Assembly: GCF_001937065.1 (NCBI RefSeq)
Contig: NZ_MOWR01000007.1
Coordinates: forward strand, 1-64,000
Direction of reading: 5' to 3'
From: Streptococcus sp. 'caviae'
GTDB taxonomy: Bacteria; Bacillota; Bacilli; Lactobacillales; Streptococcaceae
DNA length: 64,000 nt
Shown: one piece after another, positions 27,724-37,392 of the stretch
Position numbering within the stretch: position 1 is the first letter of the stretch
How the letters are laid out: every line of letters starts with the position of its first letter
The notes under the pieces: generated by a model
Seen by the model: only the letters and a program-made list of their open reading frames with translations
Told to the model about the DNA's origin: nothing
The model's database searches: none
Made by a program: the position numbers and the translations under genes

Positions 27724-30609
27724 TCAGGACTGGGTAAAACGGCCGGTATAGTCAATATTTTCATCTAAAGGATGAGATAATTTCGGAGAAACACTTGTAT
27801 ATTGCCAAGCTGCCGCATTGGCATAATAATTAAAGGACTTAGCCTCTTCCTGAGTCATATAAGTATATCCCTTAGCATAGTGAGCAATCCAGAAATTATT
27901 AAGACCAAATTGTGCTGTCTTAACGCTTCCGCCGCGAATATCCAGCCAGCTCGCCATGGTATAGTGAACCAAGTTGCTGTATCCCTGACGCTTCATCTCA
28001 TCTTGCCAGGCTTGAACATTAGCATTGATATTGTTTAACATGGAAGCTTCTTCCATATCATTTACCATAACTGTTGCAGAGGACAAGCCGTGTGCCTTGG
28101 CAGCATTGACAAAATAACGTGCTTCCGCTTGGGCCCCTGCTGCTGACGTATAGTGCGAATAGTGGTAAGCAGAAACTTTGATTCCTGCTGCTTTGGCATT
28201 AGCAATCTGTGATTTTGCATAAGGATTGGTATAGCTGGTACCTTCTGTTAACTTGACAACAACTCCCTGAATCCCCTGCTGCTTTAGACTCTTAAATTCC
28301 GCAACAGAAATCGTGCCATTATGGCTGCTGATATCAATAAAGTAAGATGGCAGAGCAATAGCCGGCTTTTGGGCCTCCAAACGGTAAGTTCCTTTATCAA
28401 AACCAGTTTCCTGACCGTCCTGATAAGTCACATAAACATGAACATGGTAGCTGCCTTTGATATAGCCGTGATTTTTTTCGTTGACAGTAATGCTGATTTT
28501 GCCATCCTTGACAGCATTGCTGGTATACCAGTAGAGATTGCTTTGTTTGGCTTCTGACCAAGCAGCAACCTTAACAGATTTCAGCTTTTTAGAATTACTG
28601 GTTTCAGTAATGACCACATCCAGAGTTCCCTTCTTAGCCTGATGATTGGTCACGCTAACCTTTGGGCTGCTGATTTTAGCCGCAGCGACTGTAAATTCTT
28701 TTCCTGCCATGCCAATTAATTTGTTGTTTTCCAGTCTGCTTTTGCCATAAACATGAGCATTGTAGCGGCCTGTTTCAAACTGATGATTTTTAAGAAGAAT
28801 TTTCGCTTCATAAGTTTTATCTGATATCTTGCGAGTTCCATACCATTTAATATCATCTTGATTGTTCTTGCTCGTCCACACAGGAACCTGTACGGAAGAG
28901 ATATAATAAGGCACGTTTTTAAGGGTAACAGTGTACTCATTGTCAGCTGTTTTAGCAATGCTCGTTGTTACAGATGGTTTGGGAATAGTCAAGGTCGCTG
29001 TTCCCAGCCCTGTCAAACGGCCGTTTTGGCTGTGATAAACATGGATGTTGTAAAGACCGTAACCCTTGTGATTGTCATAGCTGGCAATTGCCTCCCCCTG
29101 CTTATTTGCCTGATACCACTTCAGGTCATCCTGACCCTTTTCATTGGACCAAACAGCAAAGGAAACCTTAGACTTATCCTTAATGTTAGCAGCAGTTAGC
29201 TTTAATGAAATACCCTTAGAAGTTAATTTAGCCTCAGCAGCTGCCTTAGTAATCTTATAAGTTCCCAAAATTTTTCCGGATTTTGTTCCGTCAGTATAAT
29301 CTGTGTAAACATGAACATGGTAGAGTCCAGATACATTAGCATGGTTGGCAATATTGATTTTAGCAGTCGCTTGATTATTAACAACTGCCGGTGTGTACCA
29401 TTTAAGATCATCCTGACCCTTCTCTTCTGACCAGACAGCAACGCTGACAGATTTTATCACCTTTGTACTTGGACTGCCCTTGACAACTACATTGAAGATA
29501 CCAGAGGTTTCTTTGTAACCGACAACTGAGGCAGTCGCATTGGCACGGCTGTCAACATTATCAAAACCTGAACTGGCAGCCAGGCCGATTTGAGACTGAG
29601 TAACAGTGCTGTAGCCGTAAATATGAGCTTGGTAGTGCCCCAGAGTATTTTTGTGATGTTGCAGATTGACTGTGATTTTATAACTGCCGTTAGCAGTTTT
29701 CGCCGCCTTATACCACTTTAGATCGTCCTGACCCTTTTTATCCGACCAGACAGGAATATCAACCTGTGTGATGGTCTTTGGAACATTTGAGACCGTAATT
29801 TCAAAATGATGAGCTGAGGTTTTTTGAATTTTTGTTTTAATCTGAGGCTTAGCAATCCTAACAGTCATCGCATTGAGTCCTGTCATCTTACCCTTTTGAT
29901 TGGCATAGGTGTGAATATAATAGGTTCCGTACTCGCGGTGATTCTTGAACTCGGCATAAGCTGCTCCCATATTATTGGCTGTATACCATTTAAGGTCATC
30001 CTGCCCTTTTTGCGCCGTCCAAACGGCAAACTGGATCTTACTGCCTTTAGCAATAGGCTGTTTGTACTGTAGTTTTATTCCTTTTGCTTCAACTGTAGCC
30101 GCTGTCACTTCCTTAGGTGTTTTCTTCACAGTTGCAGCACTTGACTGAGGTGTCTTTGTCACAGCTAACCTTTTCAAGGGTGCGGCTTGCTTAAGAGACT
30201 GAGAAGACGAGGCCTGCTGGCTTTGAACATTAGCAGCTTTGGTTGCTGGGTGACTTTGAGTCTGAACAGTCTTCTGACTGGAAACAGACGAACTTGTTGC
30301 AGCGGCTGTCGTTTCCTTCCTTTGCTGAGAACTTTCTGCAGTCGTTAGTTCAGCAGCCGTTGTCTGATCAACTGTCTGGCTTGGCTCTTTCTGACTGGCT
30401 GGTTGACTGACTGCTGCAGTGCTCTGGCTGCTGCTTACTTCTGATACTGATGTTTCAGTGCCGGTTCCTTCCGCGACTTCAGAAGATGCAGCCTTATCTA
30501 AGACAGAGGCAGTTTGAGCTGTTTCATCTGCAGATACCTTACTGGCAGCCATAAAAAGAGTCAGGGCCAAAGGAATCATCAGATAGGTTTTAACGTTATT
30601 TTTTGCCAT
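27724..30609 (-). CDS. atlA: AtlA-like autolysin: Bsp repeats plus GH25 muramidase
   Basis: A 961-residue secreted cell-wall hydrolase. The signal peptide ends near VSA-DET. A Ser/Thr/Ala/Gln-rich region runs to ~190. Six GBS-Bsp-like repeats follow, each with a V/A-W-S/T core such as KGQDDLKWY (the last degenerates to KQSNLYWY). The C-terminal ~200 residues form a GH25 lysozyme domain (YFIDISSHNGTISVAEF with the first Asp, VVVKLTEGTSY, MVNDMEEA). The size and domain order match S. mutans AtlA, which drives cell separation and biofilm traits. The start at 30609 has an aagga site; the frame is open further upstream but lacks one. Confidence 0.88.
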   Translation of the reverse strand: MAKNNVKTYLMIPLALTLFMAASKVSADETAQTASVLDKAASSEVAEGTGTETSVSEVSSSQSTAAVSQPASQKEPSQTVDQTTAAELTTAESSQQRKETTAAATSSSVSSQKTVQTQSHPATKAANVQSQQASSSQSLKQAAPLKRLAVTKTPQSSAATVKKTPKEVTAATVEAKGIKLQYKQPIAKGSKIQFAVWTAQKGQDDLKWYTANNMGAAYAEFKNHREYGTYYIHTYANQKGKMTGLNAMTVRIAKPQIKTKIQKTSAHHFEITVSNVPKTITQVDIPVWSDKKGQDDLKWYKAAKTANGSYKITVNLQHHKNTLGHYQAHIYGYSTVTQSQIGLAASSGFDNVDSRANATASVVGYKETSGIFNVVVKGSPSTKVIKSVSVAVWSEEKGQDDLKWYTPAVVNNQATAKINIANHANVSGLYHVHVYTDYTDGTKSGKILGTYKITKAAAEAKLTSKGISLKLTAANIKDKSKVSFAVWSNEKGQDDLKWYQANKQGEAIASYDNHKGYGLYNIHVYHSQNGRLTGLGTATLTIPKPSVTTSIAKTADNEYTVTLKNVPYYISSVQVPVWTSKNNQDDIKWYGTRKISDKTYEAKILLKNHQFETGRYNAHVYGKSRLENNKLIGMAGKEFTVAAAKISSPKVSVTNHQAKKGTLDVVITETSNSKKLKSVKVAAWSEAKQSNLYWYTSNAVKDGKISITVNEKNHGYIKGSYHVHVYVTYQDGQETGFDKGTYRLEAQKPAIALPSYFIDISSHNGTISVAEFKSLKQQGIQGVVVKLTEGTSYTNPYAKSQIANAKAAGIKVSAYHYSHYTSAAGAQAEARYFVNAAKAHGLSSATVMVNDMEEASMLNNINANVQAWQDEMKRQGYSNLVHYTMASWLDIRGGSVKTAQFGLNNFWIAHYAKGYTYMTQEEAKSFNYYANAAAWQYTSVSPKLSHPLDENIDYTGRFTQS

Positions 30610-30639
30610 ATTGTTTTCCTTCAAAATATAATTATGTTC

Positions 30640-30668
30640 ATTATAACATATTCGCAACTACCGCTCAA
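30640..30668 (-). promoter_or_regulatory. atlA promoter
   Basis: TTGAGC, 17 nt, TATAAT on the minus strand, 30 nt upstream of the atlA start codon. Confidence 0.7.
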
Positions 30669-30740
30669 AATTGGTAACTTTCTTCTGTAAAATTTTATTT
30701 AATCGATTTTACAATTATTAATAAATCATATCAGAGCAGC

Positions 30741-30772
30741 CAAAAAGACCTCGGCATCAAAGCCAAGGTCTT
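30741..30772 (-). terminator. Terminator of eno
   Basis: AAGACCTTGGC pairs with GCCGAGGTCTT around TTTGAT, followed by TTT on the minus strand, 22 nt after the eno stop. Confidence 0.85.
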
Positions 30773-30794
30773 CAAAACGTTGTTAAATCAACGA

Positions 30795-32129
<1,335 letters not shown>

Positions 32130-32132
32130 TTA

Positions 32133-32161
32133 ATAATACCACAAAGTTGGCACTTAGGCAA
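32133..32161 (-). promoter_or_regulatory. eno promoter
   Basis: TTGCCT, 17 nt, TATTAT on the minus strand, 40 nt upstream of the eno ATG, which has a strong aaggaga site. Confidence 0.7.
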
Positions 32162-32287
32162 ACCAAAAAAAGATTTGTTTGCTCTGCTTCTCTAAAATTA
32201 AAGCAAGACTACAGTCTTTTTTGCTGTGTTTTTATCCAAGAGACCGTTTCTTAACGGATAAAAGAAAGCGGTACAGGCGCTCAGCTG

Positions 32288-32926
32288 TCAGGCTGAACGT
32301 GATTTTTTCTGATAGGCAGACTGAGGGATCCAGTAAGCATTTCCGAAATTGACGATATAAGGAGATGATTTAGAGATGGTAAAATAAATTTTGATATCAA
32401 TGGTTTCTCCCGGTTCAATCGTATCCGGAATCTTTTCATTGCCAGCATAATTGCTCAAGTCAGCAATATCAAATGTTCTGTCATAGATATAGAAATCCCG
32501 GGGACTGAACTGAATAGGGTGCATTGTTGTATTTTCCACACTTACGGTCAAAACAATTTTTTGGTCATCACTGGAAGCACCTTTCATTTTAAGATTTGAT
32601 GCTGATTTTATACCTGTTACCGTTATTTCTTCACCGGTGGTCAGTCTGGCACTCTCGCCAAAAATATACCGTTTGGGCTTATTATATGAATAACTATAGC
32701 TCCTGCTGCCATTTCTTATCTCATCTTCAGCCTTCAGCCGTTTAATTTCTTCTTTCTTGTTGACAATAGTTCTGTCCTGCATGCTGTTCATTGCCAGCCA
32801 ATGATCATAATCCTGCCTGGATACTACATAATAAGCAGTCATGACTAAGGTAAGCAGAAAGAAAAATCCTGCCACACTCATAAAGACGATGCTAAGAATT
32901 TTCCAGACATTTGTTCTTTTTTCCAT
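32288..32926 (-). CDS. Membrane-anchored protein with DUF4352-like extracellular domain
   Basis: This 212-residue protein has a short Lys/Arg N-terminus (MEKRTNVWKIL), one membrane helix (~10-35), a charged coil, and an immunoglobulin-like beta domain (~95-205). The domain carries EEITVTGIKSASN, IVLTVSVENTTMHPIQFSPR and IEPGETIDIKIYFTI, resembling DUF4352/Mpt63-type domains. The N-terminal 35 residues closely match the adjacent 92-residue protein, so the pair arose by partial duplication. Function unknown. Confidence 0.7.
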   Translation of the reverse strand: MEKRTNVWKILSIVFMSVAGFFFLLTLVMTAYYVVSRQDYDHWLAMNSMQDRTIVNKKEEIKRLKAEDEIRNGSRSYSYSYNKPKRYIFGESARLTTGEEITVTGIKSASNLKMKGASSDDQKIVLTVSVENTTMHPIQFSPRDFYIYDRTFDIADLSNYAGNEKIPDTIEPGETIDIKIYFTISKSSPYIVNFGNAYWIPQSAYQKKSRSA

Positions 32927-32950
32927 TTTTCTTTTCCTTTCCGTTAGTTT

Positions 32951-33229
32951 TTAGTCATCGCTGCTTTCATCTGAACCGTAGTTCCGGCCATTGTACCTAT
33001 AATAAGCATTTTTACTATATCGGGCTTCTTTTTCCTTATATTTTCTCACTGTTTTTCGATAATCAGAAATTTTATCCTCCTTATACTCCGAGCGTTCAAT
33101 CAAGCGATGAACCTCCTGATTGGATAAAATGCAGACAGTTGTCATTGTCGCTGTTAAAATGAAAAAAACACTGGTTAAAACAATGAAGACTATGCCGAGA
33201 ATCTTCCAAATATCTGTTCTTTTTTCCAT
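32951..33229 (-). CDS. Small membrane protein, paralogue of the downstream gene's N-terminus
   Basis: This 92-residue protein starts MEKRTDIWKILGIVFIVLTS, nearly the same as the next gene (MEKRTNVWKILSIVFMSVAG). One membrane helix is followed by a Lys/Glu/Tyr-rich tail (EDKISDYRKTVRKYKEKEAR). It lacks the beta domain. Stop and next start are 24 nt apart; co-transcription is likely. Either a duplicate that lost its C-terminus or a partner subunit. Confidence 0.65.
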   Translation of the reverse strand: MEKRTDIWKILGIVFIVLTSVFFILTATMTTVCILSNQEVHRLIERSEYKEDKISDYRKTVRKYKEKEARYSKNAYYRYNGRNYGSDESSDD

Positions 33230-33368
33230 TTGCTTCTGTCCTTTCTTAGCTTTTATTGTGTTGATTATATCATTAAATTTCCCTAAAAAGCAACTTCTGC
33301 CCTAATCAGCACAGCTTTTCTCTGTAAAATAGTGTATAATTTTTATAAGTAATAAAACGAGGTGAACA

Positions 33369-33821
33369 ATGACTGATTTAGAGAAAAAAGTTCTGGAAAG
33401 TGCTCAGGGTGAGCGCCGGTTAAATCCTGATGAACAGCGAAAGTATTTAGGAACCTTTGCTGAACGTCTGGTACTGAGCATTCTTTTAGCAGACGCTGAA
33501 AAACCAGCCGTTTTTGAGGCTTTGGATGCTATTTTGGCAGACCTCAAGGCAAACTACGATGAATGCTTCCTGAAGATTTCATCCCAGCTCTCACTGAACA
33601 GCCAGATGGTTTATATGAAAAAAGCACAGGAAGCCAGCCTTCCTGCGACTATCGTTGATGAAGACAACTGTCAGTCTCCCTTTGGTTTGCTGGCTCATAC
33701 AAACAAGGCTGAAAACCTTGAAAATACTGACATCAAGGCCCTCTATCCTAAACTATTTGCACAGCAGAATGAACAGCCGCAGCAAAAATCATTTTGGAAA
33801 AAATGGTTTGCCAAAAAATAG
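33369..33821 (+). CDS. YueI-family protein (DUF1694)
   Basis: This 150-residue soluble protein matches the YueI/DUF1694 family through GERRLNPDEQRKYLGTFAER and its general length. The fold is related to ribosomal L7Ae-type proteins; the role is unknown. gaggtgaacaATG gives a clear start. A TATAAT lies at 33335-33340. The 33822-34004 gap holds nothing I can identify. Confidence 0.8.
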   Translation: MTDLEKKVLESAQGERRLNPDEQRKYLGTFAERLVLSILLADAEKPAVFEALDAILADLKANYDECFLKISSQLSLNSQMVYMKKAQEASLPATIVDEDNCQSPFGLLAHTNKAENLENTDIKALYPKLFAQQNEQPQQKSFWKKWFAKK

Positions 33822-34004
33822 GGGCCGTAACATTTTCATGTCGGATAATCAGACTGGCGCCTTGTTGTTGACAGTCGGAGCTGCTGAACTGCTAATAGGA
33901 TAGCCACTTCTGTCCAAATTAACAGCCGCAGCTGCCCAAGTATTTTTGAGACTGTTTTTTGATCGCAGAAAACCTTACCTGCAGACCTTGTCAAAGGAGA
34001 TTAT

Positions 34005-34667
34005 ATGTATCAGACAATTTTATTTGATTTGGATGGTACCCTGACCGACTCAGGACGGGGAATCCTCAATTCTATCCGCTATGCTTTGACCCAGCTAAAG
34101 CGCCCGATTCCAGACGATGATCTGCTGAAAACCTTTATCGGCCCTCCTTTGAAAATCAGTTTTGAACAAACTCTGGGTATGTCCCCGGCTGAAAGTCAGG
34201 CAGGCATTCAATTTTACCGAGATTATTTCAGAGAAAAAGGAATCTTTGAAAACGAGATTTATCCAGGTATCCCGGAACTTCTGGCAGATTTAAAAGACCG
34301 GAAAAAACAGCTCCTAGTGGCCACATCTAAACCTGAAATTTTTGCGCGCCAAATTTTAGAACATTTTAAACTCAGCGCCTTTTTTGAATACATTGCCGGC
34401 GCCAGTATGGACAGTTCCCGCAGCAAAAAAACAGATATCATCGCCTATGCTCTGGAAAATACTGGCAGCACAGACCCCAGTGCAGCCCTTATGGTTGGCG
34501 ATCGCAAATATGACATTTTAGGAGCCAAGGAAAATCAAATCGCATCGCTCGGTGTGCTTTATGGCTATGGCAGCCTTGAAGAACTGCAGGCCGCAAAAGC
34601 TGATTATATCGCTGAAAACAAAGAAGATTTAAAGAGGATTATTCTTGAAACCGGTAGCAAGAATTAA
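34005..34667 (+). CDS. HAD hydrolase, phosphoglycolate phosphatase-like
   Basis: This 220-residue HAD-superfamily phosphatase has motif I LFDLDGTLTDSGRGI (nucleophile Asp), motif II LLVATSKPE, Lys in SRSKKTDII, and motif IV MVGDRKYDILGA. The helical cap suits the Gph/PpaX subfamily acting on small sugar phosphates or similar; the true substrate is unknown. An aaaggag site precedes the start. Closed by a terminator. Confidence 0.88.
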   Translation: MYQTILFDLDGTLTDSGRGILNSIRYALTQLKRPIPDDDLLKTFIGPPLKISFEQTLGMSPAESQAGIQFYRDYFREKGIFENEIYPGIPELLADLKDRKKQLLVATSKPEIFARQILEHFKLSAFFEYIAGASMDSSRSKKTDIIAYALENTGSTDPSAALMVGDRKYDILGAKENQIASLGVLYGYGSLEELQAAKADYIAENKEDLKRIILETGSKN

Positions 34668-34683
34668 CATTTGAGATATACAG

Positions 34684-34720
34684 AAAAAGTGAAGGAACTG
34701 ATTCGTTCCCTCACTTTTTT
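34684..34720 (+). terminator. Terminator of the HAD gene
   Basis: aaaaagtgaaggaac pairs with gttccctcactttttt, one mismatch, T-run at the end, 17 nt after the stop. Confidence 0.85.
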
Positions 34721-34854
34721 AGGAGATTTATGAAAAAGAAAGTTTTAGGATGACTATACTATAGCAAGGAAGGCTTAAAGGAAACTTAAACGATTTTAAA
34801 TAGGATCCATTAGTTTTCTTGGCCGCTGCGAATGAGGATTCTAACCAAAAAATG

Positions 34855-35526
34855 TTATTTTTGCCTTTCAAATACTTTGTAGGGACGGCCGACCTTGGTA
34901 TAGACAATATGGCTCTTAAGATAGTGGCGTTCTTCCAGATAAGAGATATATTTGCGGATGGTAACATGCGAAATTCGACAGCGGTCAGCCAGCTCCTGAA
35001 CGGTAAAGGGAGCAGGGAGTTCCAAGATGGCTGTTTTTATTTTGCTCAGGGTCTCTATAGACAGTCCCTTGTCAAGTTCTGCTGTATTTTGGGGAGCATC
35101 GGCCTTGCTGCTCACAAGTTGGTCAATCTGTGCCTGCTCCACAGTGTCTTCGTTCAAGTTGGTCATTTGTCTGAGAAAGAGGTTGATGCTTTGCTGAAAA
35201 CGCTGATTAGTAAAGGGTTTGATCAAGTAATCAACCACACCTAAGTGAAGCCCTTCCTTAACAGTTTGGGCTTCATTGGCGGCTGTAATTAAAATGACAT
35301 CGCTGTTGCTGCGGCGCTTGCGAAGGTCGCTGAGCAAATCCAGACCGCTGCCGTCTCGCAAGTGAACGTCCAGCAATATCAAAGCAATCTCACGCTTTTC
35401 AAGAAGTTCCTCAGCATCTTTCAGAGAATTAGCGGAGTAAATATTATCAAACTGCCCTCCCTTTTCCAAATAGTTGCGATGGATAAATTCTACCATGGGA
35501 TCGTCTTCTATAATGAGTACATTCAT
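34855..35526 (-). CDS. maeR: Malate-type response regulator (CitT/DcuR family)
   Basis: A 223-residue regulator. The receiver domain has the acidic pair in LIIEDDPMVE, phospho-acceptor Asp in LILLDVHL (~53), Thr in ILITAAN and Lys in LIKPF. A C-terminal helix-turn-helix (FTVQELADRCRISHVTIRKY) binds DNA. Overlap of 4 nt with the kinase gene, and the divergent transporter/malic enzyme genes, identify it by context as MaeR-like, activating malate use. Confidence 0.85.
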   Translation of the reverse strand: MNVLIIEDDPMVEFIHRNYLEKGGQFDNIYSANSLKDAEELLEKREIALILLDVHLRDGSGLDLLSDLRKRRSNSDVILITAANEAQTVKEGLHLGVVDYLIKPFTNQRFQQSINLFLRQMTNLNEDTVEQAQIDQLVSSKADAPQNTAELDKGLSIETLSKIKTAILELPAPFTVQELADRCRISHVTIRKYISYLEERHYLKSHIVYTKVGRPYKVFERQK

Positions 35527-37067
35527 GTATTTCCCTCCTTGTAAGGCAATACCAAGACAAGCTGAATGAGGCCGCCTTCTGCTTGCATGTCAAATTCTGC
35601 CTGATTTTCCTTAAGAATCTGCTTGAAAAAATGATTGTCGAACTGATTCTGCAGCTGTTCTTGTTGATCCTGCGGCAGGGTGAGAAAATACCTGGCCGTC
35701 AGTTGATTGTCTTCATAGTGGATTGCCAGGGAAAGATTTCCCTGCAGCACCAGCTGCAAAAGAACATGGTGAATGTAGCGGTAAACATTGATTAAAGCCT
35801 TGGTTTCTGCCTCGTTTTCATTGGCCGGAATTTTGGGTGAAATTTCAACCAAAAACGGTATTTTGCGCTCAGTAAATTTCTGGCGTTCACCATTTAGAAA
35901 ACCCGCAATCTGGGGATTTTGAACCAAAAAGGACAGCTGGTGGGCAAATTCCTTGTCCGGCGTCAGGATATCTTCTAAATAAATTTTCAGCTCCTCATAA
36001 GCATTGAGATCGGCTAAGCCATAGATAACATGAAGGCGGTTGACAAATTCGTGAGTTTGCGCCTGAAGCGAAGAGGCATAAGCCGTGGTATTGGCCAGCT
36101 GATCCATAATCAAAAAAGATTCAGTCGCATTTCGTAAAAAAATAATCCAGCCAATCAGCTTGCCGCTGACCTCAATAGGAGCGGAAGAAAAGATATAATC
36201 CTGGCCCTTTTGACGGTAGACCTGCTCTTTTTTATCCTTTAACATATCTGCTGAAAAATCCGTTATCAGCTGCTCAACAGGCTTTTGCAGCAAACTGTCA
36301 TTTTGCCCGCTGCTCTTTCGATAAAGCTCCTCGGCAGCAATATTGGCCAAGCTGATCTTATACCCAAGATCAATGACGACGATGGCATCCTTGGTCTGAT
36401 CCAGCATGGCATTGCGCTCTTCAAAAAGACGGGAAAGCTCCCGCGGTTCCAAATTGAGGAGCTGTCTTTTGAGATAAAAGGCCAGACCCGTTGCAGCAGC
36501 AAACCCTACCATAATGCTTAAAAACAGAGCCAATGAATACCCCTGCCGTGAGGTTCTGATAAGCGTGCTCAGCGAATGGACCTTAATTCCCAAGGCCACA
36601 ACACCGATTTGTTTTTTCTTAGCATTATCCGCGTATATAGGGACAAAACCGCGCAAGGATTTGCCAAGGCTGCCCTGACTGACCGAAATGACTGTTTTTC
36701 CTTTAAGGGCCGGACGTTCGTCGCCTCCTTCAAAGTGTTTGCCGATTTTACTCTTATCAGGATGGGTCAAACGAATCCCGCGCATATCCATCACCACTAC
36801 AAAATCTAAACGGTGGATAGCGGCAATTTTCTTCGTATAGACTTCTGCTCTTTCATCTTTGTCCTTGGTTAAAAGAGCTGTTTTGATTTGCGGGTCAAGA
36901 GCCAGCTGACGCCCCACAGAAAGCAAGAGCTCTTCTTGCTGGCGGCGAATGAGCTGCGAATGCTGGTAGAGAGTCAGTCCATAGAATAAAGAAGCCATCA
37001 TCAGCAGCATCAGGATAAAGACCATGGTCAATAAATTTCTGAGAGTCAGTCCCTTCTTCATGCTCAA
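35523..37067 (-). CDS. maeK: Malate-sensing histidine kinase (CitA/DcuS family), ATP-binding region atypical
   Basis: A 514-residue sensor. Membrane helix ~9-32, an extracellular Cache/PAS-like domain (HRLDFVVVMDMRGIRLTHPD, the ligand-binding signature of DcuS/CitA), helix ~172-195, a cytoplasmic PAS (~215-320), then the dimerisation helix QTHEFVNRLHVIYGLADL with the phospho-acceptor His. The final ~150 residues lack recognisable DxGxG and GxGxGL nucleotide boxes, so kinase activity as drawn is uncertain. It is divergent from the transporter gene. The mae identity is by family and context. Confidence 0.82.
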   Translation of the reverse strand: MSMKKGLTLRNLLTMVFILMLLMMASLFYGLTLYQHSQLIRRQQEELLLSVGRQLALDPQIKTALLTKDKDERAEVYTKKIAAIHRLDFVVVMDMRGIRLTHPDKSKIGKHFEGGDERPALKGKTVISVSQGSLGKSLRGFVPIYADNAKKKQIGVVALGIKVHSLSTLIRTSRQGYSLALFLSIMVGFAAATGLAFYLKRQLLNLEPRELSRLFEERNAMLDQTKDAIVVIDLGYKISLANIAAEELYRKSSGQNDSLLQKPVEQLITDFSADMLKDKKEQVYRQKGQDYIFSSAPIEVSGKLIGWIIFLRNATESFLIMDQLANTTAYASSLQAQTHEFVNRLHVIYGLADLNAYEELKIYLEDILTPDKEFAHQLSFLVQNPQIAGFLNGERQKFTERKIPFLVEISPKIPANENEAETKALINVYRYIHHVLLQLVLQGNLSLAIHYEDNQLTARYFLTLPQDQQEQLQNQFDNHFFKQILKENQAEFDMQAEGGLIQLVLVLPYKEGNT

Positions 37068-37306
37068 ATCTCCTGTTCTCGGATTGCTTAACCGGCAGAC
37101 ACCTGATAAGACAAACCTGTTAAAGTTTCCCAGTTTTTTCTATGCCTTTTCATTAGTTGTATTTCATGAGGCAGAGCAAGGCCGGCAAATGAGTGCTTGA
37201 GCTTTCTAGCCCACGCAGTGCAAGCAGCAACGTCCACCTGCTCCCTTTTATTTGTCCATTATTATACCATATCCGCCAAGCGGCAGCTGACCTTAAAAAA
37301 GTTGAC

Positions 37307-37358
37307 TTACTTAAATTACTTAAATAATCTTAAGTTCAAAAAACATTTTCTCTATAAT
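37307..37358 (+). promoter_or_regulatory. maeP promoter with tandem repeats, candidate MaeR site
   Basis: Two exact 9-bp direct repeats ttacttaaa (37307-37315, 37316-37324) and a third partial copy (37325-37333) lie immediately upstream of a TATAAT -10 box (37353-37358). The expected -35 is poor (ttaagt). Weak -35 plus tandem AT-rich repeats is what an activator-dependent mae promoter would look like. Confidence 0.6.
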
Positions 37359-37392
37359 GAGGGTAATTCCAATCAATTAGGAGGAGAAACTT

